Shown one piece after another: positions 14,634-27,640 of a DNA stretch of 64,000 nt. Every line of letters begins with the position of its first letter. Position 1 is the first letter of the stretch. The position numbers were made by a program, and so were the translations under genes. This stretch comes from Lithospermum erythrorhizon (lineage: Eukaryota; Streptophyta; Magnoliopsida; Boraginales; Boraginaceae), in contig JADFUC010001257.1 in the NCBI GenBank assembly GCA_019722365.1, positions 110,154 through 174,153 of the forward strand. The letters run 5' to 3'. Under the pieces are notes generated by a model. That model did not search any database and had not been told where the DNA came from. It was given only the letters and a program-made list of their open reading frames with translations.

Positions 14634-15399
14634 ATCTCATATTTCCAATAGCTTTCTTTTATTATTCTAACAATGAAAGCTATGTAAGATTATTGTCACC
14701 AAACTCTCGCAACTGTAGTTTCCTTGGCTTCACGAATTAATACGATATCCAAAGACTAGTTGAAGCATGGCCATCACAATCGCCATTAACTCACTAAGAT
14801 ATCGTAAAACTCCCGATATATCCGTCAGATAAATCCCATACGATGTACAAGTCTTTCCATTCTTATACTCTATAAAAGATACCTAACACAACGTCAAGTA
14901 TAGTCTTCCTTTTACGTAAGACGCTTGACAAGGTTAAAAATAAACTACTCTTTGTAAATGAAATCCGCCACGTTGGTGTCGTAAGAATCAACATTTAATC
15001 ATAAGTTCCGGTATGGAGAATCTTCTTAGGACATTGATATGTTATCTTCTAAGTTTCTCACTGGCGGTCATGTCTAGTTCTATACTTAAAACTACTTCTG
15101 ACATGCATACCCATGTGATTGATTAGAGTATACTCCTTTCTGATCCAAGAAATGCACATAATAATCAATCACACACTAGCTCACCTGCGTTCATTCCAAC
15201 TGAACACCTATCCAGACTACAATCCACCGCTCTCTAGGCCTCCGATAAAAGATTTCTTGTTCAGATCACGATCCAAGACCTCTCTGTAGAACTTTAGGAT
15301 TGCTAAAGGGAATCAGCATCAATGTTGGGGCAACGAAGATATATGTATATGCAATGGTATAAATATATACAAATATATAAACAAGGTAAATATATTTAT

Positions 15400-16163
15400 C
15401 GAATTTGGAAGCTAGAAATTCATACATTGTCTTGACAATTGAAATATTTATAAAGAAAAATTGCCCCCACTGCCTCTAACACCAATTACATATATTTCAA
15501 TCCGCATCGCATGTGCTTACTGCGTTTGATTACGGTTAGGGGTTTAAGCAGGGGTCTCACAATTTTGCTATGTGTCTACTTACACGCCTCACATCTCCTC
15601 TTACAGCCTATGTCCCGACGATGGTATTTTCTCTCGAGTATTATTACTGATCAGGATGCTGTTCTTAGCTCGAGAAATTGCACCGTTGTTGTCGATAACA
15701 ACAAGAGACTCGATTCTCAATTTAGGTACTCACTCAAGTCTACTTACGAACTTTGACTGTTGTTTTGTGCTTCGGCGTCGCAATGTACTCACTACAATGA
15801 AGTCGGCCACAAGGCCTTGCTCACATCGCACCAAAACACCGCTACACCGCTCAGCAAAAAATACACAACTGTGATCGAGATCTAGAATCATTCCTTGTCG
15901 GTTTGGAAATCAAAATGGTAGCCTTCTACTAACAACCCATCCTTCCCTCCGTAGACGAGACATACATCTTTAGTTCTTCTCAAGTACTTAAGGATAGCCT
16001 TTATCGATGTCCGGTGTGCGTCGCCTGGACACGATTGATAACGACTCGTCACACTCAAAGAGTAAAAAACATTTGGTCGTGTACATAACATGACGTACAT
16101 GATAGATCCTATGGCCGAGGCATATGGAACTTTACTCATCCACTTATACGAATCAACTCTCAA
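15400..16163 (-). pseudogene. Copia RNase H domain and RT tail
   Basis: The N-terminal part is open (16163-15888): MSKVPYASAIGSIMYVMLC, TRPNVFYSLSVTSRYQS, then AILKYLRRTKDVCLVYGG, the hallmark of the copia RT/RNase H junction. Further along, in shifted frames, DNNGAISRAKN (near 15690) matches the conserved RNase H block. The expected ADPLTKPL end is not clear. It sits between the deleted pol region and the 3' LTR. Confidence 0.8.
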
Positions 16164-17000
16164 TTATTTGAGCTATTCAAATGTCGTTCATGTATTTCTA
16201 AAATACAGTAGTAAATATAGATATTTATATTTTACTAAGTTATTGTACTAGTAACAATATGAATGTGTTTCTATTTATTATTCTTCATAAATATTTATTT
16301 ATGGCTCTTAATAAATATTTTATTTTAAACATTCAATTTGAGTTAATAGATGATTATCGGATTACGAATTATAAGTGTTATTCACATTTCAATCATATTA
16401 TTCGAAATATAAGATTCTAAAGATTTCGACTGAACGATCTTACATTCATGTGATTATGCATTTACAATTCATATCGTATTAGGAGATGAGATTTCAAGTC
16501 ACGTTACTTGAATTCTTATGGGCATACATACTATGGTATTTTTATGTTGGTCTAGCTAACATAATGGAGATATGATTATCGTTTGCAACTTTTATGTACG
16601 GATTAATAAAACGAGTCGTATTAATCACAAAGCATAAAAGAAAACACATCCATCATCCAAACGTAAACGAAAAAGTCATTCCTGATCAAAGTAGAAAGCT
16701 AACTACACAATACGTGTAATGAAACAGTAGTCTAAAATAAAACGATAAAACTGGTCCTCTGTGGTTGTCTCAACGCTCCGGTGGTCCGCATTCATCTCCA
16801 AAGAGTCTTCTAACCTCGCATATTTCAAAAAGTGTCGGTATAAATTTTTAATGTCAACAAAGATTACCGTGACGTAAATAAAGTATCTTTAAGTCATAAT
16901 ATGATCGACTCTCTCTAGACGACCTATGATCGAATCACGCCTCACCAGCGGAAAGACTCTCAACTCTCCTTCGATGAATTTAAGTAATTGAAGTAACTAT
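16164..17000. other. Interior of the copia element without recognisable pol
   Basis: Where protease, integrase and most of RT should be, no motif could be identified in any frame. Either a large deletion was filled with unrelated AT-rich DNA, or decay is complete. Confidence 0.5.
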
Positions 17001-17670
17001 TTAATGATTCATTAATCGTCTCTGCTTCCCTTTGTTTCGCTTCTCTTGCAGCTTTGTAACCAAAACCGTAGGGTCGGGAGTCTCGGGGGGCATCTTATCA
17101 TCTTCGCATATTATCTCATAAAGTGTAGCCAATTCATTCTTCGTCTCGTATCTATTGTACCCAATAACAGTATTGGACACTTTACAAGGATAAGTATATA
17201 AGATTGTATTCATGGCTAGGTCCGCAGAGATAGGGATTCCAGAGTACCCGAGTAGCTCTATCAATCTCATCATCTCCTTAATGTGATTCTCCCCAGCTTT
17301 TATGCTGACTAAGATTTGGAGCATTCACATCCTATCCTTTTTTAGCCTTTGCAAAAAGGAGAATCCCAGATCAGCATAGATAAAATCCACTCTTACATCG
17401 TGGTACTTAACCTTGATGTGATACGACATCGAAGATATCATGAGGCTTTTAACCTCAGCTACATCAGTCAAGTACGATCATAACTCATCTTGTCTTCGTC
17501 AGGATCCGAATCCTTCGGAGCAATCGGGGGTCATTTAGTATTACATATTCAATTTTTTCGTGAGCTGGAACCTTTCTCAAAAATCTCGACCATATATGAA
17601 AATTGTGATCGTCCAACGTACATCTCTCTAGATCAGACCGAAAGGCACTCACAAGGGAGAGGGGACTCAT
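17001..17670 (-). pseudogene. Copia gag, reverse strand, frameshifted
   Basis: Gag of a copia element. The start MSPLSLVSAFRSDLE (17670-17485 frame) matches the usual opening of this gag group, followed by a W...LR...E..EYVL-like stretch. A later frame (17324-17001) gives HIKEMMRLIELLGYSGIPIS, ADLAMNTILYTYP and ELATLYEI, the usual gag core order, then a basic tail. The zinc knuckle is not seen. About 220 residues remain. Confidence 0.7.
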
Positions 17671-19836
17671 AATGAACTACAGTAGAAAATACATAAAGAA
17701 CAACTTAATCTATATGTCGTAAAATATTCTATAATCAGATAACAAAATAACTATACTAGTGTTTATAATCCCACTAAACACACAAAGTATACCAACAACT
17801 TACACAACATAGAACGAACGGCAGCACGCATCACATTTCATTTTAAATCATGTAAGCAAATGTACTAACACACAATTACGACTTTCATAATCTTGGGATT
17901 ACCAAGGGTTGAACTTTACTATATTGGAAATCTCTTATGTCAAATGATCTACGTCGTACATTGGAAATCACTATAAACCAGACCAAATATACTAAATGCA
18001 AATTCAGAATAAAAGGTGTAAGTTTGAGTTCTCAAATGAGTAACTTAGACTATTCCATCGGGATGGCATTCCAGATGTGACACGTCTGCCATACTAGCAG
18101 GTCTATGGACAAAAGTGACCCTAACCCCGACTTTATATTTTGAATGACATTAATCGCTATTTATCGATGAGATTTGTTATATTTTATTAACTCTACGACT
18201 ATGTCATGTATCAATCAAATAAGCTAAAGAATATGATGAATCTTAAGAAAAATATAGCACTTTATTGGAAATTGTGATATAATTATTAGTGGAAAATATT
18301 TCTAAACTATACTTTAGTTTCATAAATAATTTTTCCTGTTGACCTATCCTTTAAGGCAGATTAATATCTTATAATTAATTATAACTAATTACGATTAACT
18401 ATCCCAAGTTTTAATGTATTTCTATAAATACAAGACTAAAACACCTTAAGTAGAATAATATTTATAGGCCATATTATCTATATAATATAATAATATATCA
18501 CAAGGTCCATGACATCCATCAAATATATCATATTATATTATGCATGATAAATAATCAACATTATATTTAAACATACATGGTAATGGATGAAGCAATAAGG
18601 CCCGCATTAATACATTGCATGTCAAGAACAATCATCAAATGAAGTGAACTATTTAATTTGTCTAAGTGTAAAGTCACTAGCAATCTAATTCTAGTGTTCA
18701 TTCAATATCTAATATTAAAATATAAGTAGTATTTTCTAAAAATACTTGTTTTACACTTATGATGATTAACTCCTAGTTTATGTCATAATTTGAAACTCTA
18801 ATTATCTAATAATCTTAGGTCTAAATTTTAATTAAATCGAATTCGAAATTTCATGATTAAACCTAATCAAAATTAGAATTTAATGGACCTAAGTCCATTT
18901 GTTTTAATTGATTCCAAGAACCAATTAATATTTAATCTAATCTAATTAGAACTTATTTTAACGTGATTAATATAATTTACTAAAATAATTTTCATCAAGA
19001 AATTTAATTAATTTAATTCAATTGATGTCCAATAAATTAATTTTTAGCAAAAATCCATCAAGAATTGTGTTTGAATCAAATCAAAATCAATTCTATCTAA
19101 TTTCATAAATCAAACGGACCAAAGGAGCAATTCTAAAACCATGGGTTCCATCAAGCTAACCCAATCTCCCAAAAGTCCAATACACACACGGCCGGACCCG
19201 CATCGTGATCGCCCGGCCCAAATGCCCAAACACGGTTTGGACATCCAAACCATTACCTAAACCGACAATACTTCCACATCATGACGACGTGGGCAAGTTA
19301 TCGCGGGTAGTCCACGCGGGCATACATTTGTCGCCCCGTGGCACCATGTGTCAAGTCAATCCGACCGGTCCCGACGAGTCGCCACGGGTCAAACAGTTTA
19401 GCCTGTCAGGGATAAATCGGCTCGACTCGATACCAGTTGACTAAGCTAATCGAGTCAGAATCTCACGGATTCGACCTGACGACGTGAGCCTTAAAATTTA
19501 TGTCATCATACGCCGCCTACGTGGTAGTTTCCTAATTTAATTCTATTCCGTCTGATACGATTCTAATGTAATCCATTTGTTTTTACTCATTTCAATTAAT
19601 AAATTGATATAAAAATTCGAAAATATTCTTAAAAATCAAAAATATTATTTGAAAATTTTTCACATTAAAAGATTTCAGAAATAATTAACTTAATTTAATT
19701 ATTTTATTAATATAATTCATTCAAAGGAATTAAAATAATTCATAAAAACAATAAATTAAACATGAAAAATACCATAATTTAGCAAAAAACATTTTTCTGT
19801 TTCTGTTTATAATTGTAATCACTTTAACCTTCGCGC
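17671..19836 (-). other. Long untranslated leader of the copia element
   Basis: About 2.2 kb between PBS and gag without a domain-bearing frame. It contains a GC-rich island at roughly 19150-19520 that stands out from the AT-rich surroundings; its frame at 19205-19444 is not recognised. Part of this span may be later insertions. Confidence 0.4.
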
Positions 19837-19847
19837 TTATGATACCA
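19837..19847 (-). other. Primer-binding site (tRNA-iMet type)
   Basis: On the reverse strand it reads TGGTATCATAAG, close to the TGGTATCAGAGC PBS of plant copia elements. It lies one base inside the LTR end ACCAGCA. Confidence 0.7.
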
Positions 19848-19848
19848 C

Positions 19849-20584
19849 TGCTGGTGTTCTTGGACCTATCAAGCAAGTTATAAACTTAATGGATAATGCA
19901 CTTCGCACGCTACGAATTGTACAAAAAATAATAAATGTAATTGTCTGCTGCGTGTACCTTTTGGTCGAATTGAACAAGTAGGGAGCGCAATTGAATTGCT
20001 CACAATACTCAAGTCGAGTATATCTAAGATCGTCCACACCGGCAAATTACTCGAACTCTTCCGTGCGTTTTACTAGAACGCTTAAAGTATAAACTAGGAA
20101 TAAAAAGCATTTGAAGCAAAACTTATTTTTCTTCCTAAGTGGGGTTCGATATTTTGGGGTATGTGAGCAGAATATTTTGATTTATTTAAATCACAATAAG
20201 GAGATTAGTTGTTTTGGCTCTGATTGCTCACTCTTTAATAGGCAAAACCTAAGAGTTTTAGGGAGATAACTCTCAAAACTCCACCACCTTACCCGCTCTA
20301 ATCACTTAAATCGAGTCTTGGGATTCGATTTTTAGCCCCAAATGTTTTCTTCATGTTTGACTTTAGACCTTGGAAGTTTATAATAAATTTATTATAAAGT
20401 TTGGTTTAATGTTTGTGTGTGACCTTTTAGGACGAATTGAAAAATGTAATATATTAAACAATATTAACCGACTATTGTACATTATATAGATTATTTAACG
20501 GTTCCTTTAAGCAGTTCATCGTAATCCCTAACGCCAATACGTTAAATCCTAAAATATTAATTGTCTAACCATTAATATATTGAA

Positions 20585-20650
<66 letters not shown>

Positions 20651-20751
20651 TATATATATTTATATATACAATTTGAACGAAGAAATCGGTCAGACAATCT
20701 AAATTGTCAATCTAGCATTTTATGGAGATCGAATTTATCATAGTTCCAACA
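19849..20751 (-). mobile_element. 5' LTR of the reverse-strand copia element
   Basis: On the reverse strand it starts TGTTGGAACTATGATAAATT and ends ACCAGCA next to the PBS. It carries a (TA)n run at 20587-20648 in U3 and the family block ctcttccgtgcgttttacta near 20058. About 903 bp. Confidence 0.65.
20587..20648. repeat. (TA)n microsatellite inside LTR
   Basis: An uninterrupted run of about 31 TA units within the U3 part of the LTR. Confidence 0.95.
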
Positions 20752-20990
20752 TTTTTAGCACATGAACTATACTTAACATGTAAAAAGCCTAAGCAAGAAA
20801 ACAGTGACATTTATATATATTACACTTTATAAAGTCATTTTTTAAATAACAAACACTTAATTGAATCAATTTTAATAATCAATTTTAATTATTAAATAAA
20901 AAAATAAAATAAAATACATCATTTTGAAACTTATCCTCGCTCCCCACTCCTTGCCCTCCCCCTTCTCATCCTCCATTGTGTGATTGGATT
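20752..20990. other. AT-rich intergenic sequence
   Basis: Nothing recognised except a C-rich patch (ctccccactccttgccctcc) near 20940. Confidence 0.5.
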
Positions 20991-20994
20991 TTAT

Positions 20995-21345
20995 TATTTA
21001 TGGTGATGTATTGGAGCTCAAAAAGCTATAGGTTTGAGTTGTGCTACGCTTGAAAATTTATATTTTAGAAGTGAAGCCATTGTATAAAGATTTGGTTTTT
21101 ATTTTATGGTGATGCATTGGAGCTTAAATGGTGTATGTTTGAGCAGCGTTCGAAAAAAATTCATTTAAAGAGAAATATTGTATAAAGATTTGCTTTATTT
21201 TTATGGTGACGTATTGGAGCTCAGATGGTGTATGTTTAAGTTGTTCCAAGCTAAAAAATCATTTTTAAGAAAAATATTATATAATACTGATTTTTATTGT
21301 TTCTGGAGATTTATTGGAGTTCAAATTGGATATTTGATTTGAGAT
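20995..21345 (+). repeat. Four-unit tandem repeat of about 100 bp
   Basis: Units start tggtgatgtattggagctca at about 21001, 21107, 21204 and 21303. Each continues with a gtatgtttgag-like block and an attgtataaagattt block. The last copy is the most diverged. The sequence right after it (21342 on) begins ATGAATTCATCAAGACTC and keeps near-normal base composition to about 21600, but no protein family was recognised. Confidence 0.7.
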
Positions 21346-22924
21346 GAATTCATCAAGACTCAAAGAGGTAGACCCTGTTCTTTCTTAGTTGAAGAAATTG
21401 AAGGAAGATTAGAAGCTAAACTTATTGGGTAAATTTCACCCCTTCACATTATTTGTTCAAGATTCTTCACTGCATATCTTGCTTTAGAGAGTCTGATTTT
21501 CAAAGGAAGCCAATCCACTGTTCAGTTTAATTTTTCTTACCGTATATCTAACCAAGTTGTTGAGGAGTTGAAAAGCTTGCAGCGGTTGTTTTGTCAGTTG
21601 TTATACACACACCCAAATAGTATAGAATTGGGATGAATGACTATTTTGCTCCCCTATTTGTCAGAAGTAGTTTTATGAAGCTTTCTATTGGGCGACAAAA
21701 TTGCCATTTCACCAACAAAAACACTATTCGTAGATTTAGAGTAGTGTTGCCCCGGTTCGGGAGGGCTATTTGACGGGGGCGGGGTACTATAATTTGGAGG
21801 CCAAGATTTAGTTTGCTCATTTATTTTATTTAATTAATTAAAATTCACTATTAAAAAAATTGACTAAATTAAGTATTTATTATTTAAAATATAAATTATA
21901 AAATATAATATATATAAACATATTTGTCCTTAGTTTTACACGCTAAACTAGAGTTTCGTGTGCTAAAAGACGCTTTTCAAAAAGCTCATGCGCTAAAATC
22001 ACTGCACTGAAGATTGAAACGTTGTTACTATTTGAAATGTTTTTCGTAATTCGTGTCTCTAGATGAAATTTAGCCTAAAAATCAATGTTAATAATAAAAT
22101 ATGTGATGATGATTACATTATCAGATATATATTTTACCAAACATTATATAATCCATACGAGAATATAAAATTTAAAAAATCAACTATCACATTTCAGAAC
22201 TAACAATCTTTTCGAAAAGAAGGGAGCAATTAATAAGTTAGTTTTTCTATAAGATATTTTTTTTATGTTCGACGTGAAACGATTAAAAATAATACTCCGT
22301 AAAACATTTAACAAATTAGTAAATTTTTTGGATATATAAATTGATCCTTCTTCGCTTGACGTGCACATAAGAAATTCATCCACGTTAGCTCAATAGTGAA
22401 AGAAGAGTTATGTCCATGATTTCGAAGTCTCAATTTTGTTTTGTAGAAGAGACCCTCAATCATGTCTTTCGTGGATTGTCCATTAATTAGCTAGGGTACT
22501 AGAGATGTGGAAATATCTCGCAATCATGTGCTTTACTGCCCCTTAAAAGATTATCACGTCAGTTAATTTTTCTATTGATATATTTTCATTAAATATTATA
22601 CAATATAAACAAAAATATTTAACATCAAAAATTCAACTATTAAAAAAGTCAAAACGCTACACCTTTTGTGAATCTGGCGTAATATAAATATAATGTTTCG
22701 ATTAAGGGAAGAATGACATTACGTCATATTTTCATTACTTCGTTTTCCACATTTCCTCCAATAAATCAAAATTTCATATTGGTGATTGGTCTGATTCTTG
22801 TTTCGTCCTTTTTTGAATTTTGACGGAATGATCTTTCAGACGTGCATCTTTACAAAAATAAAAATTTGGTTAGCTAGTGGATTGAATTATGAGTTTATTT
22901 TGTGTTTTGAACTTTAAGAAGCAT
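21346..22924. other. Intergenic, possible decayed exon at its start
   Basis: 21346-21610 has less AT bias and broken frames (for example RISNQVVEELKSLQRLFCQL) that could come from an old coding exon, but no family is recognised. The remainder is AT-rich with no feature. Confidence 0.35.
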
Positions 22925-22996
22925 GTTGCTGTGGTGTAGTGGTTATCACGTTAGTCTTACACACTAAAGGTCCCTGGGCCTGACCTAAGAGCAACA
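22925..22996 (+). tRNA. tRNA-Val(UAC)-like gene, T arm damaged
   Basis: A 72-base cloverleaf. Acceptor gttgct pairs with agcaac. The D arm/A box reads tggtgtagtggttatca. Anticodon stem ttagt/actaa encloses loop CTTACAC with anticodon TAC, which reads Val codon GUA. The T arm is abnormal: its loop reads GCCTGAC instead of TTCGANT, and one T-stem pair is mismatched. The B box is therefore poor and the copy may be a pseudogene. An ATTTTTAA run follows at 22996, a possible Pol III terminator. It encodes no CCA. Confidence 0.6.
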
Positions 22997-24351
22997 ATTT
23001 TTAAGGCCATTGGAAAGACATTTGCGCTTTTAAATCACTAATCACTATCACTAACATATATAAAATTTCAAAGAAGATTTTTTTCTTTTCAAGATACATC
23101 ATTAAATTATTTGCCCTTCATCAAAATATAAAAATTAGGCAAAAATATTATCTTTTTAACTAATAATTCCACATCTTAATTGATAACTCAAGAAATTTCA
23201 ATATAAATCAACTACTATTAAGTTATTCACTATACTTTATACTCGACTACCTACTTAGCCACTATATTATGGAGACTCATTGCCTATAATACTTACGAAC
23301 CTTAATCTCATTACCCGCCTGGGTCTCAAGAGTTTATAACTCAATATTTTTACATATGTTTCTAAATATTTAATGTTTATTTCAATCATTTTCATATATA
23401 AGTAAAAACAATTTCAGTCATGTTTAATTAGTATACGATTCAATAAATAAGGTTAATTTTATATCGTAATGCAAGTAAATGATAATTACACAAATTAAAT
23501 AAGAATTAAAGAATAATCATAAAATTAATTAATTGAATCATAGATTAAATTGTCATTGGTTCTGTATAAAGTAAAAATATGAATATAATAACAGTATAAA
23601 ACATATCCTTAAATATGGAAATGATTTGTAATATTATACCTATTTGCTGAAGGGACGCATCCATCATACATTCGCATATATATACTTTATAATTGTCGTG
23701 CATCCCACCTTTTAATTAACTTTATCTATTTATCTCCAGTACATGTTTAATCATTCAATGTGTGCATTGAATAACATAATTATTTTTGCTCAATTTTGCA
23801 TGTATAATTTTCATGATTCAATTCATAAGAATGAATGTCATATATATATATATTATTAATAATACTTCATCCGCTCTCTTGCTTGTCTTTTTACCTTTAC
23901 TTGCTTCATTTAATTTAGTATAGTATAGTTTTACATTTTCAATGTACTTTTTGACTACATTTTACTTTTCTTTCTTACTTTTACATTTTCTAATGTATTT
24001 TTGGACTTCATTTACTTTTCTTAATCTATGAGCAAATGACTAGAGCATTAAATTCAAAAGGAACGGCTTATAATATATATATAATTTATTGTTCCTTTCA
24101 TATATATGGTTTTCTCATCATATGTCATTTTCAATCTTTAATAATTGATCTTAGTTAAACTTTAATATGTTTTATGGAGAACTATTGCTATTATTATATT
24201 ATTATTATAATAGGTGTTAGTAAAATAATCATATGCTTTGTGTAGAATTATTATTATTATTATTATGTAGAACTATTGCTATTATTATTATAATAGGTAT
24301 TAGTTAAATAATCAAATGCTTTTGTAATAATATTATTAATAATAATACACA

Positions 24352-24383
<32 letters not shown>

Positions 24384-26014
24384 GTAATTCCCCATATATG
24401 AACAACAAGTTATAAATTGGGATCCACAAAAATTTAAATTATACTTTTTAAATTAAATCATACCAATTTAATTGACATAAAGGAAAATAATCTGCTTATA
24501 CTATATTGATGATCAATTCATCAATATATTTAGTCGTATGACATCAAAATTATTAAAGAATATTTCAGATTCATCTAGCTGACATCTCTGCTTGATATAA
24601 TATCTCAATGGATATAATATCTCTACGTGATCAAAGTATTCTTTAAAAAATAGAAATATTAATTATAAAAGAATTGAGTGTAAGTTTTTGGCACAGCTTT
24701 AAAAATGATTTCGAATAAACATAAAATTGTATAAAATATTCGGTATATCGATCAGATCACACGCCTCTTTACTAGTTTTTTCAAAAATGTCAATTTCAAC
24801 TAGATCAGTAAATGAACGGAGTCGAGTCCGAGTTGAAAGTTTTTTGGCTTAGTTTGGTAACTATTTAAGCATGGCTCACTTGATTGCGTCGAGCCCCAAA
24901 CTTGTTCATTTTGTCAATGCCTTGTTCAAGATTGTACAACCAATTTCGAAATGAAGTTCCACATTCCACCAACCCCCACTACGTTTACAGAATTAATTGA
25001 TGATTGGTCCTATGGATTTTGAAATTTAAGGTAACATAGAAAGACGCCAATGCACCCAAATTCGTCTTTCCGTTTGTGAGACCCAGTAATATATATATAT
25101 ACATACGGCTGCCCATAATCACAATCCAGGTCTCACACAGATACAGTCGTTAGTCTTCTACCTTAAGCCTCCACTGCCACAAACACTACCAAAACATACA
25201 GCTAACAAGGAGAATCTGGGCTTGTTTTGGTGTTTGATTATGGACCGACTCTTGTCTTTCATTTTTGGTGGAGAATGGTGGTGGGGGTGAAATATTTATT
25301 TTATTTCATTAGTTTAATTGAGCCCAAAATATTAGCTAGTTTTGCAAATTCACCTCAAAACTGGTGCAATCGATCATTTCCGTAGCGTTACAACTTAATA
25401 GGTAACAGATAAATGCATTTTAAGTTTGTTTGTACTATCCTAATTATTTCAGATATCGAATAATATAGTTTTACTCGAATCCAGACTTTATAATCAATCT
25501 AGTAGAGAAACGAGTCAAGTTCGAATTGAGCAGCGACGGGTAGAGTATATCCGGTTCGCTTATGGGCCATAATGGAGCAGATCAGAGGAGTCGATATCAT
25601 TTCCAGTTTACTACCTAACTTTTTTGGCTTCTGTTTTCTCATGTACTTGGAATACAGTGACCTGACCAAATGGGGGCAATTTTTTGTTGTCAGTCTCATT
25701 TATAACATAAGATTGTGCCCACAACGTGGCTGGAAAGGTACAAATAAATCAGTAACAAGATGTTCAAATCTACAACTAATAATTTTCCACTTCTTGAAGG
25801 CTAGCTCAAGAGTACTCATATTGTCAGTAGTCAAATTAATCTGCAACAATAATATGGTCCCCCACGTGCGTATGTAGAGGACTGCTTCAATTAAATCTAG
25901 GGTTATCTTCTTAAAAGATTTGATCAGAGAGTTGTTCTTAGGGTTAATGAATGGGCATTTATTTAAATACTTGTTAGGTGAATATATAAGCTCTCAATGT
26001 AATACTAAGATATT
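22997..26014. other. AT-rich intergenic block, no gene recognised
   Basis: Contains a direct duplication of a T-rich segment (cttttacatttt...aatgta...tttttgac) near 23930 and 23985, ATT/TTA-rich simple sequence at 24180-24400, and open frames at 25499-25877 with no recognised domain. A Stowaway-like left end (tacttcatccgctctcttgc near 23867) has no visible partner. Confidence 0.5.
24352..24383. repeat. (ATT)n microsatellite
   Basis: About ten ATT units. Shorter ATT runs lie at 24187-24300, so the area is a cluster of trinucleotide repeats. Confidence 0.9.
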
Positions 26015-26022
26015 GCTATGTA

Positions 26023-26702
26023 TAGGGTTGTAAGTCTCTGATGCGATTCAAAAAGATTCAATTCGAATAACATTCGATGTTCTTTGAATATTCAAACTTA
26101 GAGCTTCCAGCCTTTAAAATGTGTGGTATTTATCAGGCCGAGCCGAACTGCCTGCAGGCCTTTAATTCTGTTCACCGATGCTCATTAAAGATATGGACCA
26201 AAAGGTCCATTAATTGATAACCCCTAAACAGACCCCCCGCCCGCCTGGCCCCGCTTTCTTTTAGGGGTGAAATTTCAAGAAAATGGTGGAAATAAATTGA
26301 GGAAATGTTGATGAATCGTGTATGTTCTGAATCAATTATTTTAAGATTTGAATTCGAATTTCAATTCGATTTTGGTTTGCATGTTTGTGGTTTGATTTTG
26401 GTTCATGTCGATTTTGGTTTGTATATATAGTTTTGGTTTGCATCTATAAGGTATCAATCTTCTTTATCAATCTTTTGGTTTGCAAAACTATGGTTTTTGA
26501 AACAAAATAGGATTTCAATCAGCTTTTTCGAACGGCCCGAAAACGTAGATGAATATTATCAGAAAATTGACCTCGAACTCTCGAGCCGAATATCAAAATT
26601 GATATTCAAATGTTTGAGCCGAGCCGAATCTAGTTTTGATCATTCTAGTTTCTAACCCTAACCTTGACTTATTTGGTTCGATTCGGCTCGTTTACATCCC
26701 TA
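26023..26702. mobile_element. Non-autonomous hAT-type transposon with perfect 8-bp TSD
   Basis: A 680-bp element flanked by gctatgta at 26015-26022 and again at 26703-26710. The ends are inverted: TAGGGTTGTAA on the left, TAGGGATGTAA read inward from the right, continuing CGAGCCGAATCG. The 8-bp duplication with a TAGGG terminus fits hAT. Inside are repeated cgagccgaa-type motifs and ttttggtttgcat repeats near 26376-26480. There is no transposase frame. Confidence 0.85.
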
Positions 26703-26710
26703 GCTATGTA

Positions 26711-27640
26711 GTATTGCTAATTATAATATGGGAAGAAGCTAAAAGGTAATTAAGGACAGATAGAGACTAACACACTTGAAAATACACTAAAAATATAAGG
26801 TAAGATTATGAGTTAATTATCAATGTGATTTCTGACAATCGAATCAAATTGTACTCTAATACTAAGTAGTTAGGATATTACAAATTAATTTACAGTAATG
26901 ACACAACTATTATATTTTAATTAAAGTGTAATGGTAAAACATGAATGAGACACTTATGGAAGAAATTTTTAATTTTAATGAACTTTTTAAGTAATTTATT
27001 ACCTTACCAAAATAATATTAATTTATTATCTACCAAAAACATTAATCAACCTCCATTCCCTTAAAAAACGTCCTTTTGGTAAGGTTAAAATTGCGCCCCA
27101 TACAAAAACTATCGTAGTTGGGGAGTACTCGTAGGCTAGGTTAATAAGATAGTTAATATTCCCTTCATTTTAAATTAATAGACTTTCTCATTTTTAGAAA
27201 ACAACTTTAATAATTAATTACTTTTTATATGTATTATGAAAAATTATAATAAAATAATATTATAAAAATAATGATGTCAATTTTATATTTTTTGGATTAG
27301 TGAATAAAAATAATTTGCTGGCCAAAACTCGATACGTAATCCTAAACGCTAATTAATTGAATAGTAATAAATACTCGAATATATAGCTAATATATATCCT
27401 TAGGAATTTTAAGTTAGAAATAAATCAAGTTGCTAGGCAACTATTTGAAGCATTTAGTTGGAACTTGGCCAAATTTAAATGTAGCTTAGCTTATTAATTT
27501 GGTAAAATACATTAGTGATTATTATACTAAGCGTAATACGAATATATAGATTTTAACATTTTGAAGTTAAATGAATGGGATTGATAGTTTCTTCCTGCAT
27601 CTATATCATATTACAATGGAGCATGCTAATCTAAATATTC
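26711..27640. other. AT-rich intergenic, nothing recognised
   Basis: No coding or structured feature. A Stowaway-like start (cccttcattttaaattaata near 27162) has no clear partner. Confidence 0.5.

Larger units (their letters stand above)
13684..20751 (-). mobile_element. Ty1/copia element, reverse strand, pol mostly deleted
   Basis: Reverse-strand order: 5' LTR (20751-19849), PBS (19847-19837), long leader, gag (17670-17001), a gap without recognisable pol, RNase H (16163 to about 15400), purine tract (from about 14650), 3' LTR (14633-13684). Protease, integrase and reverse transcriptase are missing. The two LTRs share order and short blocks but are far less alike than LTRs of one insertion should be, so the unit may be composite. 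No matching 5-bp target duplication was seen. Confidence 0.65.

Noticed and set aside
16780..16990. Possible copia integrase or RT traces on the reverse strand
   Set aside because: A few residues resemble conserved blocks but no run was long enough to support a call.
25499..25877. Overlapping frames of 66 and 101 codons
   Set aside because: No domain, opposite strands overlap, and no codon-like composition.
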